Origin: Rhytidiadelphus loreus
Lineage: Eukaryota; Streptophyta; Bryopsida; Hypnales; Hylocomiaceae
Assembly (NCBI GenBank): GCA_947034895.1
Contig: OX344761.1
Coordinates: 83,655,839 to 83,719,838, forward strand
Reading direction: 5' to 3'
Length of the DNA stretch: 64,000 nucleotides
The notes below the pieces were generated by a model, which ran no database searches, had not been told where the DNA came from, and saw only the letters and a list, made by a program, of their open reading frames with translations. Position 1 is the stretch's first letter, and each line of letters opens with the position of its first letter. This document shows positions 34,632-45,919 of this stretch, piece by piece. Made by a program: the position numbers and the translations under genes.

Positions 34632-34941
34632 TAAGGTTAATCACACCCTAAACCATCCAAATAAGCAATTCAACATGATTCCCATCAACAAGGGCTTCTA
34701 GGTTCTCTTAAATTGCATTTTCAGGACACCTTATGAAGAAATTATGAATTATCAAAGTGTTGAAAATAGGTGTTTTTCAATGGAAATTGTCCATGGGTTT
34801 CAAGAAGGAAAAAAAAAAAAAAAAAAAAAAAGGTGTTTTTAAAATCAATCTTAGATTCTCATGTATAGTAGAAATATGATTTAGGCAAGAATTTGTAGGT
34901 GTTGCTTTTAGAACGGGGGCAGTTTTAGGTGTAGCTACCTT
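34632..34941. mobile_element. AAGGTAGCTAC-type MITE, with internal A23 run
   Basis: It begins TAAGGTTAATCACACCCTAA and ends TTTTAGGTGTAGCTACCTT, with family interior sequence (AGCAATTCAACATGATTCCC; GGACACCTTATGAA). A 23-nt A run lies at 34809-34831. Confidence 0.6.
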
Positions 34942-35162
34942 GACCTTGTAAGGAGACCACGCCCAAAAAGTGATGGATGGATGACTTTCTAAGGATCACT
35001 ATAGAAATGAAGGATGCACCTATTAGTCCAAAAATCTTTCATTTTTGGCAAAGTATTTTGGTGATAGATCTAGTACTTAGAAGATTAATGGAATGGCTTC
35101 CAATGCATAAAATTTGGTCCTAAGATTATTGCAAGTATAATTATTGGGAGCTCATTTTGGTT

Positions 35163-35463
35163 TGAAAATAAGGTTAGATATTTACACCTAAAATTGTCCG
35201 AATAAGCATTTCAAAATGATTCCTCCTATAAAATTGTCCAATTCTTTGTTGGATCTTGTTGGTAGTCAAGATGGAATTATAGATTTTTATAGCATGCACT
35301 TTGGAGACAACCAAAGAGTAAACTATGAATTTTATTGTGTTAATTGAAAAATAGATGTATCCAAAATAAACCTTAAGGTTTTCATGAATAGAAATTGTAC
35401 ATTGTAGACCAAAAAAATCTATAGGGGGGTTGTAAATGGGTCACAACCAAGTGTGATTACCTA
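35163..35463. mobile_element. AAGGTAGCTAC-type MITE, diverged copy
   Basis: It starts near AAGGTTAGATATTTACACCT and ends near GTGTGATTACCTA. The interior keeps AAGCATTTCAAAATGATTCC and GCACTTTGGAGACA. The ends are eroded and the boundaries approximate. Confidence 0.45.
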
Positions 35464-36685
35464 AAATCCTACAATGTTTCAAAATAAAATCCTATAAATT
35501 CTTACCTTAAATGCACACTTTTCCAACATGAAAGCCTAGGGGCCATTTAGGATTAGCAACTTTTAACAATGGAGACATGAAAGTGAACTAAATGAAAAGG
35601 TCAACTTTTTTAGTTTTTAATAGAATTATATCTACAATGCATCCAAATGAATTTGTCAAAACAAATTTATACCTCATGTTTTCTTTTTCCCCATAAAATA
35701 CAATACCATTTTGTACTCTTAATGCTAATTCAAATACTATTAATTGGACTAAATACAATAAGAGTGAACTTTAGTTAATTATCTTTGCCATTTCACAATC
35801 AAATAAATACTCACTCAAAAGTTCTTCGATAATGGTTCCAAATTACCTTATTTTATCCCTCCGAAACCCACAAAAGTAAATTTACTATATGACACATTAA
35901 ATCATGGAGATACTAAATGGAATGAATATTGCAGGTACCCATTTCCTTACATTAGCTCTCTAGAATGATAAGTTATGTCAAATTTAGAGCCCAATTGATC
36001 AACAAGCATCGTGTTTCTCTGGAGAACATTTCTTTTTAAGGACATATTTCTAATTTAGTACAGTATGAAAATACTGTGACTGTACAATTCAGTCAATAAT
36101 TTTCCTTATTTTTTTCAGATATGAGACTGATTTGGCTATAAATAAATAAGTTGGCCATGGAGGATCTCGAAGAAAGAGAAGACGGAGGGATCCAAGGAAG
36201 AAAAAAAACCTAAAATGAGTGGTTTCTTTTACCTTGACTTGACTTTACGTTAGGGGTAATTAAATATCGGTAATGAGAATTGTTAAGTGTGTTGGATCAT
36301 CAAGGCAAATGGCATTTATTATTGGAAAGGTTGAATGAGCAAGTTAGTAATAAATGAAGACGGCAGTCATAAGGGCTTTTGGGTGTGGCCGGAGACTTGA
36401 GAATTGGCTATATGAATAGTAATTTTTAATTTTTAATTTTTTTAATTTTTTAATTTTTGAAACAAATTGCATTCCACTGCTATTGTGCAATACAGTATTT
36501 TAGGGCTCCAATGTCTACGAAAAGTGTATATGATGAAGCCAAAATTATGCAAAAAAGTATTTGTTTAAAAAAATAAAATGTATGCACAAAGTGACGGCTC
36601 TGGTAGATTGACTCGTTTTGGCACGAGAAAAATTTGGAGAACATTCCCTGGTTGAATAATTGTCAACTCCGCTCGTAGTCTCATA
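35464..36685. other. AT-rich intergenic, no gene seen
   Basis: No coding region, RNA gene or element with paired ends was recognised. Around 36420-36465 is a low-complexity TTTTTAATTT run. Confidence 0.45.
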
Positions 36686-36815
36686 ACATTGTTTACCAAT
36701 GAGGCAGGGTCCTTTTGTCATTCTTGATAAAGGGGCCCCCTACAGTGAACAAAATTGTCTTTATATGCTCCTCAAACAACCCCATGCAATCCTTGAATTA
36801 ATTGAGAAAGTCCTC
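36686..36815. repeat. Dispersed repeat carrying a putative empty site
   Basis: ACATTGTTTACCA.TGAGGC, AACAAAATTGTCTT and CCTTGAATTAATTGAGAAAG match 44878-44995 plus the sequence after 45912, where a piggyBac-like element interrupts the match. This copy therefore approximates the pre-insertion site. Confidence 0.65.
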
Positions 36816-37975
36816 CACTACGGGTTTTTTTTATTTCATTTATTTTAGGCAGTGCAGAAAGCAATAATCACTGGAAGAATGAAGCTATTTACATCCATGG
36901 AAGTAGATGAAACTTGAAAATATATGGATGGAATTTCATTTATTCATCCAAAACAATGTACATTCATCCAAAATAGAGTGATATTGTCACAAATTTGGTA
37001 GCAAATTGGAGATTTCATCCATTGAGAAGCAAGAATATTTTGCCCAAGATTTCCTATCCAAAAAATAATTGCTTTTCAATGAAAGATACCTCAAATAAAT
37101 TAAAAAATGGTCGTCATTAGGTATCTAGTGAAGCATGATATCTTCCAAGTGGGGAAGATCATTCATTTTTGGGGAATAATGGGCATTTAGTTCGAAGTTA
37201 AACATTGGAATTGCAAAAAATAAATAAACAGTTGCAATTTGAAAACTTAAAAAAAATCCAATGAATACATCCTCTTTGGGTGGGGAAGAAAATTAGCCAG
37301 TGAATAATGAGAGGTAAAGAAAAGGCAATTTGAATTCCAAGAAACTTGTGTGTATGGTTTAAATACCCTTATTATTCCCTTGCAACTAATTATTTTGAAG
37401 ACTATAATTCCGTGAATGTAAAATATAATCATCAAGAGTTTAAGATACAACCTATCCGCCACATGTGCTACATTTGATTAGGGTGAAGTTTATTCCCTTT
37501 GGAACATAGACTTTTGTTGAGTTTGAAATCTTGACCTCGAGAGTTGTGTATTCCTCGGTGTATTCCTCCCCTCGATGAGAATGTATCCAAAATATACACT
37601 TACATGAAGGAAAAAATGTCTTACATTTTGAGAGGGGGAAAAGAAATCCCACTAAGATCAAGGGATCATAATATAATTCAAATATATCCCCCTCCAATAT
37701 CAATCCTGTATTGTTGTAGCATGGTTTCTCTCATAGAGTTTAAATATGCCCCATTTGTTGAATGTACCTAGAGCAATTACCAAAAACTTTATTTTAAATG
37801 CAAAGTATTAAAGTAAGATATAGTAAAGAATATAATCCCAGTGTTAGTTAATTAACCTTGTAATGTTGTTGCAAACACTAAGGGATTGATGGATGACAAA
37901 GAATCTTTCTATTTAATATGTGAAGGACCAAGTATCTGTTTGGCATATGCCAAAAATCTTGGGTATGTTCCTATA
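36816..37975. other. AT-rich intergenic, no gene seen
   Basis: It contains TGTACATTCATCCAAA-type motifs shared with 22016-22641 and, near 37850-37920, a TTAACCTTGTAATG...GATGGATGAC segment related to 34942-34990. No gene is recognised. Confidence 0.4.
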
Positions 37976-38485
37976 AAGTCAATTTTGGTTGGATGTTCAT
38001 GAAATTCTGACTCAAGGTGTGAACATGTACCCCCTTAGTTAGAATCTAATGTTTTTTCAATTGCGTGGTTGGATCAAAAGTTATGTTGTCCTAAATTTTT
38101 TGGGCAGTTCAAGCAGTATGTGTAAAACTCCTCCTACAATTTTGAAATTTAGCAAGTATGGATTAAATCACATAAAATAATATACAAATGTTAAAATAAA
38201 TAATCATGTATAGTGTAAAAATCTTTCTTTAGGAGGAATTAAAGTCTACTCACCATGTTGGGCAAGATTATAATTTTTTTTCTCCTTTTTACTTCAAATA
38301 TTATAATCTCTCAATTCATGTAGTCAAAATTTCTGAAATTTCTTCCACACATTTTTATAATAATCAAGTAGATACGTGTACAGTTGAATTTTGAATAAAA
38401 GTTTTTTTTCATTTTTTTCTCATTGCCTTGGAAAGTAGTAGTTTTTTACAATTTATGCCCAAAATGTGCCTTAGTCCTTTAGGGA
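37976..38485. mobile_element. piggyBac-like element, partial copy
   Basis: The right end TTAGTCCTTTAGGGA is followed by TTAA (38486-38489). The interior shares GGCAGTTCAAGCAG-like and AATCTCTCAATTCATGTAGTC-like stretches with 47623-48545. The left end is not identifiable. The right TTAA is shared with the next element, a head-to-tail abutment. Confidence 0.5.
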
Positions 38486-38489
38486 TTAA

Positions 38490-38887
38490 CCCCTTTAGGA
38501 TGTTAGCAAGAGTACGCTTTTGTATACTACATCGTAAAATATAGTCTGACTCACATTAAAGTTTGAAATCTGAAAATGTGATAGTGCACAAGTTTCCATC
38601 AGAAGATTAATAATTTTATCCAAAATTTTGCACTTTTGTCTCACATCCCAAGACTTGAATTGAATTTCAGCAATTAATAAGAAGAATCACATGTTGAAAA
38701 AAAGGAGAGAAGCAATGAGCCATCCACTTACATTTGCCCACCTCAAACCATACAACAAAACACATTAAAGTCCACTATACATTTAATGGAAAGCGAAAAC
38801 ATTGAAAAGAGGACCCAATTAAGGTAAGGCATACTGTATTGTTTAAAAATTCGTAGGCCAGTTTGGGTTGCTAACATCCTAAAGGGG
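38490..38887. mobile_element. piggyBac-like MITE, 398 bp, perfect 20-bp ends
   Basis: The left end CCCCTTTAGGATGTTAGCAA and the right end TTGCTAACATCCTAAAGGGG are exact reverse complements. The flanks are TTAA on both sides (38486-38489, 38888-38891). No ORF is present. This is the cleanest example of the TTAA-flanked class in the window. Confidence 0.85.
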
Positions 38888-38992
38888 TTAAGTTAGAAGT
38901 GCAAATGTTCATCTTTATAATTTTGTGTGAAAAGGGGAGGTCTTGCACAATAATTTGACCTCCAATGATGGAATACTCTTAGGATTGCTTAA

Positions 38993-39971
38993 TCCCTAAG
39001 CACCCTGGGGGACCAAAATGTCCTCACATAGTTTGGAAGTTCAATTCAAAGTATTGTAACTTTTGCGTCTAATGTCTGAATATAATAAACCTTGTTGAAA
39101 AATTTGCACTCTCTCTTCTAGTTTGTGTGGTAAGACTTTCAAATCAATCTAAGATGTATTGATTTTTTGAAAGCCATTCAAAGTTCATGGGTTCAATTTG
39201 ACCTCACTAAGCTGCATTTTGATGGCTGCAAATTTTAGGGGGTGAACTTGGGGGTGTATCTCCTTCATCCACTATTAGTTTTTAATAAAATTTGTTGGAT
39301 TATGCTCCCCTTGAAGTCTAGTTATTGTGGTAAAATTTTCATGTCAATCCAAGTTTTGAATGTTTGCGAGCAATTTGAAGTTCAAAATCCGATTTTGGGG
39401 GGATTATGGTGAACTTTGGTGGCTTTTCCCTTCATACAATGTCCATTTCCAACCAAAAAAATTGAGGAAAGTTGGGTATACTAGTCTAGTTTATGTGATT
39501 AAATTGTCGTATCAATCCAAGAAGTTATGAGTGATTGAGAAGCACTTTAGTTGAAGGAGGATCAACCTTAGATGTGTTTTTTGCAACTTTTTTCGCTATT
39601 TTTTTACATTTCTAAGCCATTTTGCACTCACAATGAGTCAATTGAATGATATTTTCTTTCACCAATGTGTTTGTATGCTAGTTTTGAAGCACTTCATAGT
39701 TTTAGTTTTCTTTTCCATTTGAGTATAGGTGTAGAAATCGAATTTCACCTCCACATGAGTTGCTACAAAAATTTCAGCATCCTTTTTCAACACTAAAACA
39801 TTATAATCTTGCAATCTATGTGGCCAAATGACTCCAAATTTGATTAATGTCATCTACAACACGTACACTACAAGATTGTACAGTTGAGATTTCTATACCT
39901 TAGTGACATTTAACCTTATAACACTTCAAAAGAAGTGATGGTGTTATTCAATTTCTAAAGGCCTTTAGGGG
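38993..39971. mobile_element. piggyBac-like element, 979 bp
   Basis: The left end TCCCTAAGCACCCTGGGGGA follows TTAA (38989-38992). The right end CTAAAGGCCTTTAGGGG precedes TTAA (39972-39975). The right interior has TTATAATCTTGCAATCTATG, a family marker also in the copies at 681-3032 and 47623-48545. The left terminal repeat is diverged. No coding content. Confidence 0.6.
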
Positions 39972-40212
39972 TTAAGTAATGATTCACACAATACCAAAAA
40001 AAGATGATTTTCACGGTGACTAGCCCCGACATTCCAAGGGTTAACTCTTGAAATATATTATGAATTCAATGGTATTTATTCACAAAAATATTGACCAAAT
40101 ACTTTTCAATATAAAATAAATTAATGATGACGATAGCACGTAAATAAGAGTGTAACACAATTCACGTATAAAACCACAATTCAAGAGTGGTATAACTAAA
40201 TACAGTTCATAT

Positions 40213-40626
40213 AAGGTAGGAAGCTCAAATGTTGAAGGATCATTTAGAACCGCTCACGTAGATTCATCTGTAATGGACTTGAGGTGGTCTTCAAATGGAC
40301 CTTCTATTGTCAATGAATGGATCAATAAAAAATATATTATTTATTGTAAGAGCCAATCATTCACTTTCCTTTCCTCATTTCTCTCTAAAAGCTGTAAGTG
40401 AACGATTTATGGAAGACCTATGGTCAGAAATAGGGATCTATGACTCATCTTGTTTGAAAATTCATCAGTAATTCAAAAATGCTTCAAAAAATACAAAACG
40501 ACTTGGATTTCAATCAAAATTTATTTTTCTTTGTCTGAAAAATGAGCTAAAAATAATCCCATACAAGAAACGACATGAAAAAGGCAAACCAGCCCTTAAG
40601 TGCATGCTTTAAGAGCCTCCTACCTT
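40213..40626. mobile_element. AAGGTAGGAGG-type MITE, 414 bp
   Basis: It begins AAGGTAGGAAGCTCAAAT and ends TTTAAGAGCCTCCTACCTT, giving terminal inverted repeats of about 16 bp. The interior differs from the other AAGGTAGGAGG elements, so it is a separate subfamily with shared ends. Confidence 0.65.
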
Positions 40627-40720
40627 AGAGGGACCCTAAGGGTCTTTCCAGGGCTAAACTTTGTCGTAGAATATATATACTGTGTACTAAGTTAAGTGTA
40701 TAGGCTCCCCCAATTCCAAG

Positions 40721-40945
40721 CGCAGGGAGAATTGACCCCCTCATTGCCCCGGTCAACGTTGGTTTGAAAAAAAAGCCCCCTATGTTTTGCCAATTTTTTG
40801 GTAATTCTTGCATCTCCCTGGAATAATTTGGGGCCTCTGATTGCAAATATGAATTCAGAATTTAAAAAAAAAAATTAAGCCCGGAAAATAAAAAATTCCA
40901 GGGTGTGCCCCGGAGGGGCAATGAGGGGGTCAATTCACCCTGGCC
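40721..40945. mobile_element. Mutator-like MITE, copy 2
   Basis: The inverted ends include AGGGAGAATTGACCCCCTCA (40724 on) and its near-perfect complement ending at 40941 (26 of 27 positions). The exact 10-bp direct repeat CAATTCCAAG flanks it (40711-40720, 40946-40955). The interior shares CCTCTGATTGCAAATAT with 6234-6454 in opposite orientation. Confidence 0.8.
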
Positions 40946-41362
40946 CAATTCCAAGCCCTTCTCAGAAGAAAGGGCCCCCTCACTGACCCCTGTGTTATTA
41001 GATTCTCAAGTTGAAGACTTCAAGGGGTACTTGTACAACTCTTTTCCACTGAACCAGAGATTCTAAAGCCCCCTGAAGTAGTCCTTTCTGTGCCTTCGTC
41101 AATCAATGCTCAGAAAGGAAACCCTAATTCTTCAGGAATCATACCATACCTATATATTTAAAACTTTTTTTTAAAACTAAACATTGCATTCCAAGCATTT
41201 CTTTAAATTTTTAATACTATTGGTAGTTTAACAACTGACAAGTCACGTTCAACTTACAAAAGAATATGATCCACTACTCTCAATTATATGAGCAGGAGTT
41301 TGTTGGAACTTTATAAAATTACAAACCGCTACAGTGTATGTTAGTTATTCGCCACTAAAATA

Positions 41363-41838
41363 TTGTAGAACCACCCATTCCCATCCGAGGATCCATACCC
41401 AACTTGTAGGGTGCACACATTCCCAACTAGGGATCCATACCCAATTTGTACGGTGCAGCTATTTTCAGCCAAGGTTGGAACAAATTTCCAACCAAAGCTT
41501 GGAATGTTTCTGTTTTTTTTTCTCTTTTTCAAAGTTGGGACTACTAAGATCATGACTCATGTCCTGAAATATTGAACAAGAAAGTAGGAAGTAGTGAGTA
41601 TGAAAGTAATTATTGAATGATCAAAATTGGAAGAGTCTATACATTGGGTATGGGTCCATGCTAACTTTTGACTTTCAAAAGTCATGGTAATTTTAATTCA
41701 AGACATAAAATTATCAAAAAATTGCAATCTCCATGATTTCTATCTTCCTACTAGGCAAAAAATTTACATTGCCTTATATTGCTTTAGAATATGCCCGGAA
41801 TTGCTCAAGTGGTCAGCTATAGGTGGTTCTACCATACT
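41363..41838. mobile_element. TAGAACCACC-type MITE, copy 1
   Basis: It begins TTGTAGAACCACCCATTCCC and ends CTATAGGTGGTTCTACCATA. The interior holds GGATCCATACCCAACTTGTAGG (here with a local duplication) and AGTAGTGAGTATGAAAGTA, shared with the copies at 42655, 57524 and 59478. Non-coding. Confidence 0.7.
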
Positions 41839-42654
41839 GTGTTAAGGTCCTAAGAGTCATTGCTCTGATACATATTCTATATGGAAAGTGTCATTGGAAT
41901 TTTTTTGCTTTTGGTAACCATGATTTGCCAAGACCTCTATAATTTTTGTTTTTCAATTGACTTTTGAAGTAGTTTATTTTCATTGTCGAGTGTCAAAATT
42001 TGAGTTTTACCTGTACCTACTAACAATGTTTTGGGATGCACTTCCAATGATAGAAATTTCAAGTTTTAATTATGTACCAATCAAAAGTTATAAATAAATT
42101 TGGAGGGCCAATATACTGGTTGAGATTGAGGATGCTTTAAAGTAAGCATTGGTGTAGCCCCAATATCCAAGCATTGGATTGGATATGTCAATGCACAATT
42201 TTTTTGTTGAAGCAATGAGAATCCTCTCCCAACGTCTTTAGATGTTTAAATGGATATCAATAGGTACTTCTACCATCAAGAAACTAAAAACTCTATTGTG
42301 AGAGGCTCTCTTTCCATTGCATTGAATAGTCAACTTCCTCAAATGTAAAGTGTAATGGCCCATTGTCATCCCTTTGGTCATTGCATATATTTTGAGAGGT
42401 TGGATTTAACATTTTTTTGCAATAGAACAACAAGCTAGAAAAAAATTCAATCGATTCTTTTAATTCCCTACAAAGTTGAAATGGTAATCCAAAAGTCTCC
42501 ATTGAGATTGTAGAATAATCATAATGAACCTTTTCCCAATCAATGTATACACTATTAAAATCCAACTAGTTATTTTTCTAACTGTTGTTTTTTCCCAAAC
42601 ATTGAACCAATATTATTCAAGCACACAAAAACTTTGACAATTGATCATGGAGAC

Positions 42655-43072
42655 AAGGTATGGTGGAGGCACCCATTCGCAACCAGGGCCCAATAACCAA
42701 CCTATAGATTGACTTATTTCCAACCATAGCTAGAATGTTTTGTTTTCCTTTTCTTTTCTAAATTGTGACCAATAGATTCATGATACATGTCCCAAAGTAG
42801 TAAGCAAGAAAGCAGAAAGCATTGAGTAAGACTATAGTTTTTGAGGGATTGGAATTGGAAGAGTCTACAAATTCGCAATGGATCCAGAGCACTTTTTTGC
42901 CTTTCAAAATTCATAGTAATTGCAATTCAAATGATAAAATTACCAAAGTTTTTGTAATCCCTTGTCATTTCTATCCTTCCATCTCTGAAAATATTTGCTT
43001 TGCCTTGCACTAAGTTACTCCAGATCATATCCATAATTGCTTGTTTGATTGGTTATAGGTGGCTTCACCTTA
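42655..43072. mobile_element. TAGAACCACC-type MITE, copy 2
   Basis: It begins AAGGTATGGTGGAGGCACCC and ends TTATAGGTGGCTTCACCTTA. The interior matches copy 1 (TTCCAACCATAGCTAGAATG; GGAATTGGAAGAGTCTAC). The ends have diverged together, the arms staying complementary. Confidence 0.6.
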
Positions 43073-43633
43073 TGTGAATTGGTGGAGGCCCCCCCAAAAA
43101 CAATCAATGTTGGTAATGAGAATATCCTTCCAAATTGGAACATGGTGTATTTAAGCCACACATGTATGGTCCACGGACTCCAGGGGGCATGTGAAGCGGA
43201 TTGAAGACCCTAAACTTCTGAAATTCAGTCTCATTTGTGTCAAAAAAAAAAATCACCCAAACTTCACAGACAGGTTTCAAGGTTACACCATTGTCAACTA
43301 ACATGAAATTGTCAACCCACCCCATGAGAATTAATCTCCCTGCTACGTTTACAAGTTCAAAGGCTTTTATTAGAAGTTAAATCATCCATGCTAGAAAGCC
43401 ATTTTTTAAGCTGGATGTATAAATTATTGGTTGGTTTAATACAGTGCCCAAGGGGGATCATTATTAAGATCAACAAAGCCAAACTCTTGGAAAGTCGGTC
43501 TCTAGTGAAGGTGATATTATGAACTCGTAACTTAATCACCCATGCCATTCAGTTCCAATGTGGTTGAACCCGGAATCTTCTAGAACATTCTGTGTGGAAT
43601 TCAAGTTTGATCAAATTTATAGAATATACTGGT

Positions 43634-44073
43634 AAGGTAGAACTACCCTTCACCACTCTGATTCGTGATCTGACTACTTTGGGGCCAAGTCTAAGTAGGA
43701 CATATATTTTTCAGAAGTGTGTGCTTGTTTCACGATTCAAACCCAAGTGGAATTTAATTTTCTGATCAAAATTGTAATTTCTATGAATTTTTGAAGTGGT
43801 CTGCCCTAAATTGCAAATCTGCCAGTAGACCAGGGGCATAAATGTGTAAGAAACAACCCATTACCACCCTTCCATGTATCTATGGACGCCTCAATATTCG
43901 CCAATCAAGCAGTGACACGTTACCAAGTTTAACATTAATGCACTCATTTTGTCAGAATTTTGAAGGGATTTGGGACATTTTCTGGACAGATTTGGATGTT
44001 TGACCTGGCGGAATTGGGGCCAAACATAGGGTGACGGAATTGGGTGACTGGCGGAATTGGGTAGTTCTACCTT
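43634..44073. mobile_element. AAGGTAGAACTACCC MITE, 440 bp
   Basis: The left end AAGGTAGAACTACCC and the right end GGGTAGTTCTACCTT are exact complements. Close to the right end is a short local repeat of GGCGGAATTGGG. The interior does not match the other families in the window. Confidence 0.75.
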
Positions 44074-44877
44074 AGTTAGTTTACATCTTCCTTGCTGTAA
44101 TTTTCATGTCAATCTTATGGGACTGGGGGGACTTGAAGACTTTACTGCTACAGAGTAAATGAGGGAATAGTTTGATAAAAAATATTTAGTATTGCAGGAT
44201 GTTAAGGTAGGTGGGCTTTTATTTTGTTTTGTTTTTTTGAAACAAATGAAACGGGATTTCATTGCAAAAGGAGAACAAATACAAGGCCGCCAGCCTTTTT
44301 ACTTTTTTTTTGAAGCACATGAACATTGGCAAGGGGCAAAAAGTGGTCCTTTGAAATCTGTGTTTTGTTTTTTGTTTTTTTGTTTTTTTATTGTTATGGC
44401 ATGGTTGTGGATTTGACACTTGGCGGCAATAGGGTCATTACCTTGTTTAAAATCAGCCTCTCCTCCCAACTTGTGCTCACAATGTGTTTCTTTAACACGC
44501 TTGTAACAACAACAAAGAAAAAAAAAAGTTGTATTTTTATTCCTTGGAAAAACAGTAGAATTTTTTATTTGCCACTCATAATAAAATTTGAAATTAGAGA
44601 CCCCAAATTAGCTTTGGGAGGTAAAGAAGGTAAGACAATGAGCAACCACAAAATAGAAGTGTTTTTTTACATTTTTCCTTGGCTTGAAGAAGATGAACAC
44701 AAGACACAAATTTTGAATGACCACTTTAACGTCTTGCTTTAGTATCTAGGAGATTCAATAAACAAAAGATATACATCCCTAATTAATTAAGGAGTCCACT
44801 TTGGGCTTTTTGAAAACTTTGGCGGCCTCTATTGACTTGCATGAAACTTTTAGGATGGATGCTAATCATCCTACGTA

Positions 44878-44995
44878 ACATTGTTTACCATTGAGGCTAG
44901 GGGGCCCTCTTACATCTTTGAAAAAGGACCCCTTCCAATGAACAAAATTGTCTTGTATGGCTCCTCATCCACACCCATTCTTTGAATTAACTAAA
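44878..44995. repeat. Dispersed repeat, left part (interrupted)
   Basis: It matches 36686-36800. The match continues after the inserted piggyBac-like element, from 45916 on (AGTCTCTCC versus AGTCCTCC). Confidence 0.6.
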
Positions 44996-45911
44996 CCCCT
45001 AAAGGACCAAGCCCTTTTTTCTACCAAAAAACACTCAAAACTGCCATATCTATAGCAAGGAGTAAAAAAACTGAAAAATTGTTATTTTTTCATATCTAAC
45101 CGTAGCATCTTACACCTAACTAGTATGAGAGTGTGTGGAAAAAATTTCAGAATTTTTGACCGCTCAGATTAAAAGATATCTGCGTTTAAAGTGGGAAAAA
45201 CAAGTTTTCAGCACATTGCAGGACTAGATTTTTTGACTTTGAACATTTTTAACATAAAATTTTTGCACTACAAAGTTTGAGCTTTAAATCTTTATAGTGG
45301 AAAATTGAGTTGAGAGTCTAGGTAAAAAAAAAAAATTCAAAAATAAATAAATTATCATTCTTAAAAAAATTGTTAAGTAGAAGTAGGTACGAGATAGAAA
45401 GAAGATCTAAAATATTCATATATTTTAGATGGAATTCAAATGCACTAATCCCTATGGTGAGATTGTTCTAGCAAGTAAATCAAACCATGCAAAAAAAAAA
45501 AATTTGAAAAATTTGAAAAATTGCATTCATATATGAGTCCTACAAGATGCTCTAACTGCCCGAAAAACAAGAATGTCCATAACTTTCTCATCACATATCC
45601 AAATGAAATGAATCAAAGCTTTCCAGATAGAAAAAAATATAATCTATGAGAAAAAATAATATTAAAAAGAAAATTCAAATTTTTGTCCATTTTTTTTGGC
45701 TGCCCGAGCTGCCCGCCGTCCCCTCGTTTGAGCTTATTTGGTCATAACTATTGTTCCTGGGCACCGATTTTGAAAAAGATTATATTCCCACAAAGCTAAT
45801 CAACTTTTCTACGTCCAAAAAAAATTTCAAAAAATTAGGAGAAAATTTCAGCCCGTAGGTACCTGCCCGAAAACGCATTTGTCCCCCGAAGGGACAATGG
45901 TCCTTTAGGGG
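44996..45911. mobile_element. piggyBac-like element, 916 bp
   Basis: The left end CCCCTAAAGGACCAAG and the right end TGGTCCTTTAGGGG are exact complements over 14 bp. The right flank is TTAA (45912-45915); the left flank is a one-base variant, TAAA. The surrounding repeat is continuous in the copy at 36686-36815, supporting insertion. A GC-richer tract lies at 45700-45730. No transposase ORF. Confidence 0.75.
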
Positions 45912-45919
45912 TTAAAGTC

